Assembly (NCBI GenBank): GCA_944989445.1
Contig: CALYLW010000130.1
Span: forward strand, 367,001 to 431,000
Reading direction: 5' to 3'
DNA length: 64,000 nt
Source of the DNA: Ampullaceana balthica
Taxonomy: Eukaryota > Mollusca > Gastropoda > Lymnaeidae
A model generated the notes under the pieces. The model was not told where the DNA came from. It made no database searches and worked only from the letters and a program-made list of their open reading frames with translations. Every line of letters begins with the position of its first letter. Position 1 is the stretch's first letter. Of this stretch, positions 11,901 through 25,200 are shown piece after piece. Made by a program: the position numbers and the translations under genes.

Positions 11901-13209
11901 CCACGTCCTGATCTTCAATTAAACTGTGTATACTTACCTCCGATGACCAGATTTTGTTGTTTCTTAGCCTTCGCGTCCAGGAGGGGCATCTGCCGATCAT
12001 CGCCGGCGTCTGAAAATCCTCCAAGGGCTTAGACCACCTAGGAGAGACCTCAAGGCATCTCTATCCTGGGCCAGCAACTTCAGAATCTTCCAGTCATGGC
12101 CAATCCTCTTGATGTCTGCCTCTAATTCTCGGCGCCAAGTGTTTCTAGGATGGCCTCTTCTACACTTTCCCTTGTGGTTCCATTTCGGGGCTTGCTATGT
12201 TGTATTTGAGGCAGGTTTTCTTAGTGTATGACCGCTTCTGGAGAAGCTCTGCCTCAATTGGCTACTGCTTTGTCCACTGCTACAGTTCCAAGTTGCTGAT
12301 TTTGTCCGCCAGTGAATTCTGAGAATCCTTCTTAAACAGCTGATAAAGGACTGGATTCTGGTCAGGTTTAGGGCCATCGTTCTCCACGCTTCGGCTCCAT
12401 ATAGCAACAATGGCTTCAGAATAGCGTTGAAGACATTAATTTTTAACTTGTTGCTTAAGTTGTTGGGGACCCAAACATTCTTGATTTGTTGGAATGCTGC
12501 TCTTGTCTTACCGAAACTTATTTTGGACTCAGCATCCGATTTACCTTGTTTATCTACCACGCTGCCAATGTAAACAAAATTATTCACCTTATTCTTCTAG
12601 CATGATGGGTGATGTACTGGTGGCATTAACCTCGAGGATTTTACTCTTCCCATTGTGTATGTTGAGACCGATGCTAGCAGAAGTGGCTGCTACAATGTTT
12701 GTTTTCTCCTGCATCTGTTGTTGGGTACGTGCAAGAAGGGCACGATCATCAGCAAAGTCGAGATCATCAAGTTGATCCCACAAGGTCGATTGGATGCCAG
12801 TTTGTTGGGTTTTGTTTTTTGACAAGATTTAAATCAGGATGAAAAAACTGATAAAAATAATAATAATAACCATAATAATAATAAATTGATATTTATTAAT
12901 TAATTATAACATAAATATAAGTACCAATTCATTTAATAAACATTCATATAAACAACGACATAAATGACAGTACAGTACACATAAGCTACTTTTATAGTTA
13001 GAAGAAATAAATTAAATTCTTATGAAATAAAAATTGTCTTAAAATAACTTTAATAATACAAGATACATTTTAGGTAACATTGATTTAAATAATATCCTTA
13101 CTTTGCTTAATAGAAATAGTTTGTCCTATTTGGTGCATTACAAATGAAATATTTCTTTAACATGTGTTCTTTCAAGGCTTTTTAAATCCCTTATATTAAC
13201 TTCGCGGCC

Positions 13210-13247
<38 letters not shown>

Positions 13248-16200
13248 TGGGCTCGGCGGGTGGAAAAACAGAAGTAAAAAATGACCCACTTCCCATGATC
13301 CGATCGAACTGAAATTTGGCACACGCACCCATCTGACCTAACAATGCATCGTATCAAAATTTCAGATCGATCGAACATACTGTAATTAAATTAATGCATT
13401 TTTAGTTTATCCTTATATGAGGTATGTAATTTAAATTCACGGTTTGTTATTGTTTTTTTGCCACGTGAAATTTTGAGCTGACGCATTGAGGCGACCCAAC
13501 GAAGCGACGGGCGCTTTTGTTTACATTTTACGTGTCACTCTGAGCTCGGTCAAGCGAATCGGTGACCAGACTTTTCCCCTCTCCCCCACCCACCCCTCCC
13601 CCCACCCCTCCCCCCCACCCACCCCTCCCCCCCCCCACCCCTCCCCCCCCCCACTAGGGTTATGATGCAAAGTTGAGTTAAGACAGATTCAGTCTGTAAA
13701 TGTTTGTAAATAATCAATACTGTTAGTTATGTCTCATATATAAGGGATTTATAGTCAAAAACTTTGTTTTTACGGGTTTGTTTTATTAAAACATTAAAAG
13801 TAATTTTAAGACTTAGTACATGACCTTTTTCTAATAATCTGTTAGTAAACAAGTTGTTGAGATATCTTGATATCTTGATAAAGCTTTTAACCAATATTTG
13901 TAAGGTCGATTATAAATTTCTTATGTATTTTATGTATTGGAGAGATTCATATGAACATTCATACTCTCAAATTCTTAACAATCTAGAAGTTTACTCACAA
14001 TTCTAAATTTAAAAAAAGAACATTTCGCGAAGTCATAGCCGTAAACCTGGAGTAAACCATAGCACATGACTTTACATAGTAGATGAACGTGGTTACAGAA
14101 AAGTGTTTCCATTGCAGCAATGACCAGTTTTTTTATTTATAAAAAATAGGATTATAGGATTATAACTAATCCTAGTAATCCAATTGTGAGGGTATAAGTA
14201 ATCCTAGTAATCCAATTGTGAGGGTATAAGTAATCCTGGTAATCCAGTAGTGACGGTATAAGTAATCTCGGTATTCCAATAATGAGGGTATAAGTAATCC
14301 AAGTAATCCAATAGCGAGGGTATAAGTAATCCAGTTAAGCCAATAATGAGGGTATAAGTAATATTGGTATTCCAATAATGAGGGTATAAGTAATCCAGGT
14401 AATCCAATAATGAGGGTATAAGTAATCCAAGTAATCCAATAATGAGGGTATAAGTAATCCAAGTAATCCAATAGTGAGGGTATAAGTAATCCAGGTATTC
14501 CAATAATGAGGGTATAAGTAATCCAGGTAATCCAATAATGAGGGTATAAGTAATCCTGGTATTCCAATAATGAGGGTATAAGTAATATTGGTATTCCAAT
14601 AATGAGGGTATAAGTAATCCAGGTAATCCAATAATGAGGGTATAAGTAATCCAGGTAATCCAATAGTGAGGGTATAAGTAATCCAGGTAATCCAATAATG
14701 AGGGTATAAGTAATATTGGTATTCCAATAATGAGGGTATAAGTAATCCAGGTAATCCAATAGTGAGGGTATAAGTAATATTGGTAATCCAATAATGAGGG
14801 TATAAGTAATCCAAGTAATCCAATAGTGAGGGTATAAGTAATATCGGTATTCCAATAATGAGGGTATAAGTAATCCAGGTAATCCAATAATGAGGGTATA
14901 AGTAATCCTGGTATTCCAATAATGAGGGTATAAGTAATATCGGTATTCCAATAATGAGGGTATAAGTAATCCAGGTAATCCAATAATGAGGGTATAAGTA
15001 ATCCAGGCAATCCAATAGTGAGGGTATAAGTAATCCAGGTAATCCAATAATGAGGGTATAAGTAATCCAGGTAATCCAATAATGAGGGTATAAGTAATCC
15101 AGGTAATCCAATAATGAGGGTATAAGTAATCCAGGTAATCCAATAATGAGGGTATAAGTAATCCAGGTAATCCAATAATGAGGGTATAAGTAATCCAGGT
15201 AATCCAATAATGAGGGTATAAGTAATCCAGGTAATCCAATAATGAGGGTATAAGTAATCCAGGTAATCCAATAATGAGGGTATAAGTAATCCAGGTAATC
15301 CAATAATGAGGGTATAAGTAATCCAGGTAATCCAATAATGAGGGTATAAGTAATCCAGGTAATCCAATAATGAGGGTATAAGTAATCCAGGTAATCCAAT
15401 AATGAGGGTATAAGTAATCCAGGTAATCCAATAGTGAGGGTATAAGTAATCCAGGTAATCCAATAGTGAGGGTATAAGTAATCCAGGTAATCCAATAATG
15501 AGGGTATAAGTAATCCAGGTAATCCAATAATGAGGGTATAAGTAATATTGGTATTCCAATAATGAGGGTATAAGTAATCCAGGTAATCCAATAGTGAGGG
15601 TATAAGTAATATTGGTATTCCAATAATGAGGGTATAAGTAATCCAGGTAATCCAATAGTGAGGGTATAAGTAATCCAGGTAATCCAATAGTAAGGGTATA
15701 AGTAATCCACGTAATCCAATAATGAGGGTATAAGTAATATTGGTATTCCAATAATTAGGGTATAAGTAATCCAGGTAATCCAATAGTGAGGGTATAAGTA
15801 ATATTGGTATTCCAATAATGAGGGTATAAGTAATCCAGGTAATCCAATAGTGAGGGTATAAGTAATCCACGTAATCCAATAATGAGGGTATAAGTAATAT
15901 TGGTATTCCAATAGTGAGGGTATAAGTAATCCAGGTAATCCAATAATGAGGGTATAAGTAATATCGGTATTCCAATAGTGAGGGTATAAGTAATCCAGGT
16001 AATCCAATAATGAGGGTATAAGTAATCCAGGTAATCCAATAGTGAGGGTATAAGTAATCCAGGTAATCCAATAGTGAGGGTATAAGTAATCCACGTAATC
16101 CAATAATGAGGGTATAAGTAATATTGGTATTCCAATAATGAGGGTATAAGTAATCCAGGTAATCCAATAATGAGGGTATAAGTAATCCACGTAATCCAAT

Positions 16201-19200
16201 AGTGAGGGTATAAGTAATATCGGTATTCCAATAATGAGGGTATAAGTAATCCTGGTAATCCAATAGTGAGGGTATAAGTAATCTCGGTATTCCAATAGTG
16301 AGGGTATAAGTAATCCTGGTAATCCAATAAACGATTTCAAAGCTCAAACTGGGCGAAGTGACGGATGCGGTACGGAACAAAACCACATTAGTGACGTCAT
16401 TATCGCAATCCAGTGCTAAACACTGGCGTCCATTAAACCACTTGGGCTGAGCCACCATTAGCGTGTCAACAGTTGCGATGTCCATTGGCTGACAGGTCAC
16501 AGGCTGGGGATAAGGTCAAACTAAGTTAAAGTCACTCCAGACATTGTATATGTAATGTTTGCTTCGTCAGACATTTTATTTGTAATGTTTTCATTTTCTA
16601 AACTATGTTTTGATCAACGTGTCTATAAAACATTTATCTGTAAAAAAGACAAAACTTTAGTTTAAATAACCCACCCAAGCGATGCCGGTGGATTCAGGGG
16701 GGCTTTCTATTTATGCTTCTTTTACAAAATATGCAGTCAAGTTTAACACTTTGTAGGAATCCCCATGTGCGCTAACCCATAGTTAATCCTGCTTTACCCC
16801 CTGAACTATATTAATAGTTTAATGACTAACCAATTTTGCACCACACCACAAATTTATTTATATTACATCAATATTTAAAATTCATTTTTTTATCAAAAGG
16901 AAAACAATTCCGCAACAAGCACATTAAAACATATTATATATAATATCATTTACAGTGGAAATCATATATTTTATTGTGTTGTTATTCATTATTATCAGTT
17001 AAGTATTTCGAATATTTTATGAAATTGCTTAAGATCAAATATTTGCATTTTATAAAAATAAATTATCTGCAAATCGCTCCAATTTATCTGCGTTGAATTC
17101 TTTAAGACTAGGGGAAATTTGAATCGATTTTTAAAAAAATAATTTTATTATTGATTCTTTTAGCAAATTTGTTCATATTATATTTCTTTTATACGCTAAC
17201 AAAAAGTTTTACCGTGCTCATTATTATCCATCAAAAGCTCGTTAAAGCTCTATTTTATTATTATCTCTATCAACATAGTAAAGCAGCATCTTGTAATTCG
17301 AATAAGTTATTTAAAAAGCAACAAGAAACAATCGAGTTGACGTATGCTCTGCTAGCGACAAGAAATAAGGCGTACTTTAAATTTAAAGTATATGTAGCTA
17401 TGTGCGGTTATGTAGTTAACACAAATTGTGTGATTTCTCATTCAAAACGAAGTTCTATGAATTTTTTGGATATTCAGTAAAGTAAAGTGCAAGACTTAAC
17501 TCAAATTAAATTAATGATGTCGAATAACCAAACAATAATATATTTATAAGTTAGTACTTTAACAATAATCACACGCCTCTGAACAAAATAATGCACAAAT
17601 CATTCTGCCAACGCAAGTCTATTAAAAATAAATTGATCCTTAAATTGACAGATTCACTAAAAAGCCCTTTTAGTTCTCCCACCTTGATTAATTATTCAGC
17701 CTGGTCGATTATGTGGCCCAGTTCTCCCCACTGTCAGCCAGTCTAAGGCTATCAGTCTATTCAGTCTATTGTGTAAGTTTAGGAGAGAATGGTTTAAAAT
17801 TCAGACACGAACTTCTCTCGAGATGCAAACGAGGCGACTTCTCGGCGCTTAACCGGAAGTCAGCCCCGGCCTTAAAAACACGCGCTCTCGTAATTTACAT
17901 ACAAAATATTTGGGACTGCTCTGGCTCAGGCAATGACTTCGAAACGCTTTGGTCGGCAGCCATGTTAGTACCACGTAGTGCTGCGCCCAGGAATACCAAA
18001 CAGCTTCCAAGTCTGTCTCGGTCATACTTCCGGTTTCTTTCCCCTCTTTTGTCTCTTTCCCCATTCTCGTATTTTGTAGTGTAACAACTGTAGACCAAGG
18101 AAGTACTCCAACTTGACACTATTGCAGCAAAGCTTCCCCCGTGTTATGGCAGTCGCGTTTTCCTCTTGCTAATGAAGTAATGGGATTTTGGCCTCTGCGG
18201 ACCAAGCTGGGTCGATTATCTATTTAGACCATCGCCTGACGCCTGATAAGAAATACCTCTGGGAGATTCGTTTCTCGAGTCATGAGTCTGGGAGGTTCGT
18301 TTCTCGAGTCATGAGTCGGAAACGCTGAAGCAAGTTATGCAAACTATTTAAAACATCCATTCAGACCTTTTGATAACTTAAAATTTTTCAATGGTTGAAA
18401 AATATTCCTTTCTATAAGAAATTTTAAAGGGGAAAAAATCCAAAATGCGCCTGACTTTAACAAAGAATTTTTGGGGTTACTGGTGCTATTTTAGGTCGAT
18501 ATACTTAAGGAAAATTTAGGAGAGATCTTAAGACGTTGAGGCTGACCCAATGATGGATGGACACTACTGACCGAGTTAATGGTATCCGTTGACGGCGGTC
18601 CATACTAATTTCAAGGCGATTTTCTGAAATAGTTACTGAGATTGTCTGGACTTTTTTCTCTTTCTTTCATTGTAACAGTAATACAATTCAACACACACTG
18701 AATTTAAACGAAACGGAAGAAATGTATAAAATAATTTTTAATAATGGCGCTTATCAATTGTATTATTTATACAATTTATACAATTTAACATGTTAAATTT
18801 ATAAGTGTTGTTAAAATTCTGTACATTTAGCAGAGATATATTCTAGTCTCATAATAAGATTTTAACGAGAACATACAATTGATTTTAAAAAAACATTTTT
18901 AAAAGAAGTAAAATACTTTTCAATTTCAATATTAACAATGAAATAATGAGGAACGTTACACTCCCCTGCTTTGCTTACTTTGTTCGTATTTTTCTTTGCA
19001 TTTTTTTAATTCGGTGTTTATTTTCTTGCATTGGGTGGTATTTAAATGTATTGATTTCATTTTAACTAATCGTTAATTGTATTTTATTTTAAAGAGTGTT
19101 TTTTATTTCTCCATAAATATTTTTATTGATGTTATTTTAACTTTCAGAGCCCATAGTTGCACCTTCGAACTTCAGCTTAAATGCAGAGTATAACATTGAG

Positions 19201-22200
19201 CCCCACACAGCGCACTTTATATGGGATGCCATAGACACTGATCCACAAACAATTTGTGGAAAGTTTAAAGGTTATAAGGTTTGTATTGAGACATTGCTTT
19301 TTTTTAAAAAAGGCTTTTAAAGTAAAAGGATTAGCCTATTAGTAATTTAAATTGATATATTTTTAAAAAGTGATTTTTGTTTTTGAAAAATAATCACCAA
19401 ACAACAAAAGGTGCCTATACTGAAATTTACATAGAATTTTGAATGTTTTCACAAAAGAATGTTCCATAAAATATACAGTATTTGCCTTTGAGCTCATAAA
19501 TTGTTTAGACTTTATTTTTTAGTTTTCTCCATTTTGTTTTCCAAAATCCATTCATTTTGGTAGGATTGTCTTTTCCGAAAATTGTTTCAGCACATCTCAA
19601 TACTCAATACTCTACACTCAATACACACATCTCAACACATACCATATCTAACATCTCAATACACACATCTCAATACACACATCTCAATACACAATACATA
19701 CATCTCAATACATACCATATCTAAAATAAATTGTCAGCACATCTCAATACATACCATATCTAAAATATGGGTCTATAGTTTTTACTGTAAGTGTACTGTA
19801 ATAGAACTTATAGTCAAGTAACAAGACTTTAACACTCTGTGGTCTGGTTAACAAACGTCTTTAATCACTCTATACAATCATCTGAGATCAACTGTACAAT
19901 CAACCACTTAAGCAGCTCGTATGCAATCAACCCTGGTTGCCTCTTGAACCGTACATTTATAGTCAGCTCTCCTCCCAGTCCATGACCACGCACGCTTGCA
20001 GTTCACATCACAAACCACGTGTTTCATACTAGGTCAAGTCCTTGCATGCTCATACAATGTAAACACAACACGTCTCTCACATATCCCTTATAACAAAAAA
20101 CAAATGAATGACCCAGATTATCAATAAGAGAATACTACAAATAAAAACATCGAACAATTCAGTAAATGAATTCTAACAGTGAATCTCCAAATGTCTTTCA
20201 AAGCACAGCACACCTTTATGCCTCTTTATCTGGGTATCTCTTTGGTGGCTTCACCTGTCTCCCGTATCTTGTTGTTGTTGACTTCGCTGGCTGAGTTGCT
20301 GATGACACATTTCTACCAACGCTGGGAGTGTGTTCTTCATGTTATATCTCTGGTGTGTAATACTCAAACATCTCTGTCACACCTCTCCTTCCACGAAATG
20401 CCTGTCTCAGCATGTTGTTGTTTCGTCCATATGTCATACCATAGTTAGTCTTAACAATGTATGACCTTGGCGTCGTTGCTGCCGACACGACGATTGCTTG
20501 CTGCCACGAGTCATTCGATTTTTTTCTGAATCGTTGCGTTGCTTACACGCTGAGAGTGTATACCTCTGTTGATTCTGTCTGATTTGACGTAATATTTCTT
20601 CTGCTGTTGGGGCCTTTGATATTTGTTGCTTATTACGCCCACAATTTTAATAAGATTCAGCTTTTGACAAGCTTGCAGACCAATGATAGACTTTGAGTGC
20701 GTCTTGACTATTTGAAACTCCAGCACCTCTGTCTTGTCTTTAACAGAGCATTTGATTGATGTTTTGCCTACAACAGCCAATGTTTCCCCACTGTATGTAG
20801 TGAGCCTTGCTGTTTTCTGCATTCTTCCCATTCTAAGTTGACTAAACAATCTGTGTGGCAGAATGTTTACTTTTGCGCCCATGTCCAGTGTGAACACTAC
20901 TGGCCTCTGTTCAAGCGTGACGAATCCCTCCATTCATCACACGTTGCGTGTTGCGTGGATACACTTCCTATGCAGAATGTTTCTTTATTATAGTACACGT
21001 GATCTTTTAGTTGACGGTTGACAACTTTTAGACGTTTTCATTTGCATACAGCAGAAAAATGATTCAATTTTTTACAGTTGTTGCATAACTTCCCATAAGC
21101 AGGACATCTTCTAGGTTCATGGTTTTTTCCACAATATTTGCATTTGCCTGCTTTTATGTGTGTACTTGACCTTACAGCTTGCTTGACATGTTGACTTATG
21201 TCATTGCGTACTTGATTTCTCACATGATTTTGAGTTCACAGCTTGAACATTCTTTTCTTCATTTAAAGCTTTGAATTGCCAATCTGACGTTTCCGCCGCT
21301 TTGCATATAATTTCAGCCTTGTTTAAATTCAGGTCTAATTCTCTCAGTAGTCTAGCCCTGAGATATTCATTATATACTCCAACCACAATTCTGTCCTTTA
21401 TAAGCGACTCTATTAAATTTTCAAAATCACAAGACTTTGCTTTAAGTTTCAGGTCTGTTATAAAATTATCGGAACTTTCTCCCTCACCTTGATTTCTGGA
21501 GAAAAACATGTGTCTCTCGACTGTCACATTCTTTCTTGGCAAACAATAATTCTCGAATTTTTGTAACAAGCACTTCCCTGAATGAAAATCTGTGTCACAA
21601 TCGTCACATTCCTGTCCAGTCCATTGGAATGTATTGTACACTTCTACCGCTTCCTGGCCTATTACATGCAGCAGTGTCATGCTCTGCACTTCTTTGTTTT
21701 TTGTGTCGATTCCACTGGCTACCTTGTATATCGGGAAAAACTGCTTCAATCTCTTCCAGTTGGCAGCTATGTTTCCATGTAGCTCAAGTGGTTGTGGTGG
21801 GTGGAGTCGGTCCATCTGACACCATGTAATAGTTATGGCGTCAGTACTTCAAAGAGTCTTTTGGTCCAACACTTCTGACACCGTGTAATATGACTTGCAG
21901 GTCAAGTGACACGTCTTTAACACACTGTGTTCTGGTTAACAATTGTCTTTAATCACTCTATACAATCATCTGAGATCAACTGTGCAATCAACCACTTAGC
22001 AGCTCGTATGCAATCAACCCCGGTTACCTCTTGAACCTTACATTTATAGTCAGCTCTCCTCCCAGTCCATGACCACGCACGCTTACAGTTCACATCACAA
22101 ACCACGTGTTTCATACTAGGTCAAGTCATTTCATGCTCATACAATGTAAACACAACAACACGTCTCTAACATGTACGAATGATTTATATTCATTTCTTAA

Positions 22201-25200
22201 ATGTATGTTAAATATAATTATTGGAAATACAGTATATAAGATAATTTAGATGTACCCTATCAGTGTATCAATCTCAACAAGTGTCTCTGATGTTGTTCTC
22301 CAGCTCCGCTACTGGAAGTCAAGTGAAGGGTGGAACAAAAAGAAGGAGGTGGAGATAGTTATAGGTGATGACCTTCACACTCATGGTCCCCAGATAAAGG
22401 TCGCCTTGTCTGACCTTCCAGCATACACAGCCCTGAGGGCCCAGGTGGCAGTGATGAACGCTCACTACACGGGTCCATTTAGTGAGGTGCTAGATTTCTT
22501 CACACCAGAGGGAGGTATGCTTGTCTTTGTAGTATAACAAATCTAGCATACACCGAAGACTTGCTCATCGCTTGTGCAAAGAAAAGGGGAATGAACGGAC
22601 ACAAACTGAAGCAAGAAGAAATCAGAATAACGCGAGTGATCGTTTGTGGCGGGTATCCGCTTACCCATTGTTGGTCTCGAGAAATGTGCACTTCGGTTAG
22701 CTACCTGCCCCCCTCCCTTGCCAACCATATACTGGGATTTGCTGACCCTAGCGAGGGCCTTTCGTCATGCTTATTTGCAGTCGTCTTGTGCTTGTTCTGG
22801 TGAATTATATATTGTACATAGATGATACTGCAATTATTATTTCTACTATTCTGAGAATTTTTTCAGTAAAAGATTGAGGAAATTAAGGACAAAGGAAATA
22901 TATTACAAATCCCACAAAGCGTATGTTATATCGGGAAAAAATTTAATAGACCTTTTAGCGATTAACCATTCCATAACCACTATAATTTTAAGCATCTGAC
23001 TTACCCCATCCTCTCTTGCATATATTGATATGTTTAATACAATTTAATTTGAATTACATATTTGGACCAACATTTTACATTTTGGCATGACAAATTTTAA
23101 AATATTTCTGGCACTGTTTTGAATTTAAAACTAATAACATGCATGTCAGGCATTCTAATTGACAAAATAATTGCTGTTTTAGTTTTTGAACAATGCAATT
23201 ACTGATTTTTCCGGGGCTTTATTGCTTTGTTAAGAGTAGACTCCACTGTCATATTTTCAGTTCCCAGTGCAGTCAGAGATCTTCGGTTGCAGGCTTATGG
23301 AGTGGCTTACGTCTTGCTCAAATGGAAGCCTCCACAACATCCTAACGGAATTGTTGTAGGCTATGATATCGCTTATCAACAAGGTACTTTATATTTTGTT
23401 TATTTGTTTTTTTTTAAATTTCCTTATGTTTTCAAATGACAAATTTAAATGTAAAAAAAATAAAATTTTGGCATATCTTTTCATATAAAACTGAAACTAA
23501 TAATAAACAAAATAAAAGCCCAGGTCACTAATTCTGAAACGCTAAGGGACATAATCAGCATATTTTTTAAATTGAAAATTAATATGTAGAATTATAATTG
23601 TGTGGTTTCGAGATTAACAGAGTGTGTGGTGTTTCTCATGGTAAAATATTATATGACGTCATTGTTTGAGCTTATATTTTAATTTTGGAAAAAGGATATT
23701 TAGAGACATTTTGTGAAAAATAAATCATTTGATGAACTAAAATTTAATTATTCATTATTTTTATTGAACTCATTCATATACCAATTTTTGGTGGTTGGAC
23801 ACACTGATTCGAACGCATGCAATAACATTCACGTAAATTACTTTAGCTTTTGAAAAAAGTGGGCGCCATAGGCGCCCCAGAAAAAGCTAGTATTACTTAT
23901 TTGAGTTAACCTGCAATAGAGAAATATCATAGGAGATGCTGTAAGAACATAATAAGGTCATACATGTTTTTGAAGGTATTTTAATATACACAGCACAAAA
24001 TCATTAAATTAGTAAAAATAAAAATTAATTGCAAAATAATTTTGATGCTGAAGATAAGAGAAACGTAATACAATTTACTTCCATCTTTTAATGTGTATAT
24101 TGGGTTATCTCCTTGAACTGAAGATTTTTATTTGATCGAACACAGATTGGACTCAACAGTCAGCAACATTGCCTATCAAATTGATAAACACCTAAGTGGT
24201 GGTGTGGTGGGGGGACGGGACTAAGAGTCCTATGTTTATTCATTGTTGTATGTCATTGCTGCCCAATAGATGGCACAGTAAGAGTCCTATGTTTAGTCAT
24301 TGTTGTATGGCATATTGCCCTATAGATGGCGCTGTGGCCAAGACTTAAATAATAGAGTATTCTGAAGCCTTACAGACAGTGTACATTGGTGTATGGATTA
24401 AACATGGTATTATGACAAGCTTGTAAATGTAGATAGACTACTCAATAATCCAACAATCAAATATTATCAGAATGAATATGACTCTCTGGAACAAATTACA
24501 TGTATGTAGAATTACACGATCTTTAACAATATTTATCAATACACACTTAAAAACTCAAACTAATACCTTTTTAAAAAATTATTTTTAAAAATCATACTAA
24601 ATTTGTAAAACAAAAGGTTTCTGCCATTATGAAACAATCTAATAGAACTTTTAGTACCCAGGGAGACAACTTTTTGCAATTTATTTTTGATTAAGCTAAT
24701 GCTGATATCTTAAATTATTTTGTGTAATTTTGTCCCAACTTTTCATTGTGTTAATTTTGTCCCAACTTTTCATTGTGTTATTTTTGTCCCAACTTTTCAT
24801 TGTGTTAATTTTTTCCGAACTTTCATTGTGTTTTTAGTTTCAGGCTTACAGCTTGGACAGGTCAGACCTCTGTTGCCTCACATCAATGACCCATCAACAC
24901 TGGGAGCTCGCATCACAGGTCTTCAGTCTGCTCACAGGTACAGGTTTATTGTCTGGGCTCGCACCAAACAGGGCCGTGGGGACCCAACATTCATAGACAT
25001 GATGACTGCCAAGGGACAGTGTGAGTGAAAAACTTAACCATTGTAATTTTTTTTTAAACGAAATATATATTATATATTTACGCTCAATTATCGCTGATAC
25101 CTAACGCTGAGGGACATCACTCTGCTTTTTTTTTATTTTGCGTTGTAAGCAGTGGTGATTGACTCAAATAGTTATTTTTTGGTGCAGTAATTTGGTGTGC

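Larger units (their letters stand above)
19797..22171 (-). mobile_element. Gypsy-like LTR retrotransposon, deletion derivative
   Basis: Two LTRs of 285 and 288 bp (19797-20081 and 21884-22171) flank an internal region of about 1.8 kb in reverse orientation. A perfect 5-bp target duplication TGTAC sits at 19792-19796 and 22172-22176. Next to the right LTR, on the reverse strand, GGTGTCAGAAGTG looks like a primer-binding site for tRNA-Leu. Inside are a gag frame, a zinc-knuckle region and a retropepsin region, but no reverse transcriptase, RNase H or integrase, so it cannot move by itself. It lies in intron 4, antisense to the adhesion gene. Confidence 0.92.

Noticed and set aside
14172..16500. 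Very long reverse open frames (722, 721 and 515 codons)
   Set aside because: They are the 32-bp satellite read in three registers. No unique domain; the array lies inside an intron.
17713..18084. 123-codon frame in intron 3
   Set aside because: No domain, overlapped by reverse frames of similar length, no splice consistency with the adhesion gene.
20179..21829. Forward frames across the LTR element
   Set aside because: They are antisense shadows of gag and protease.
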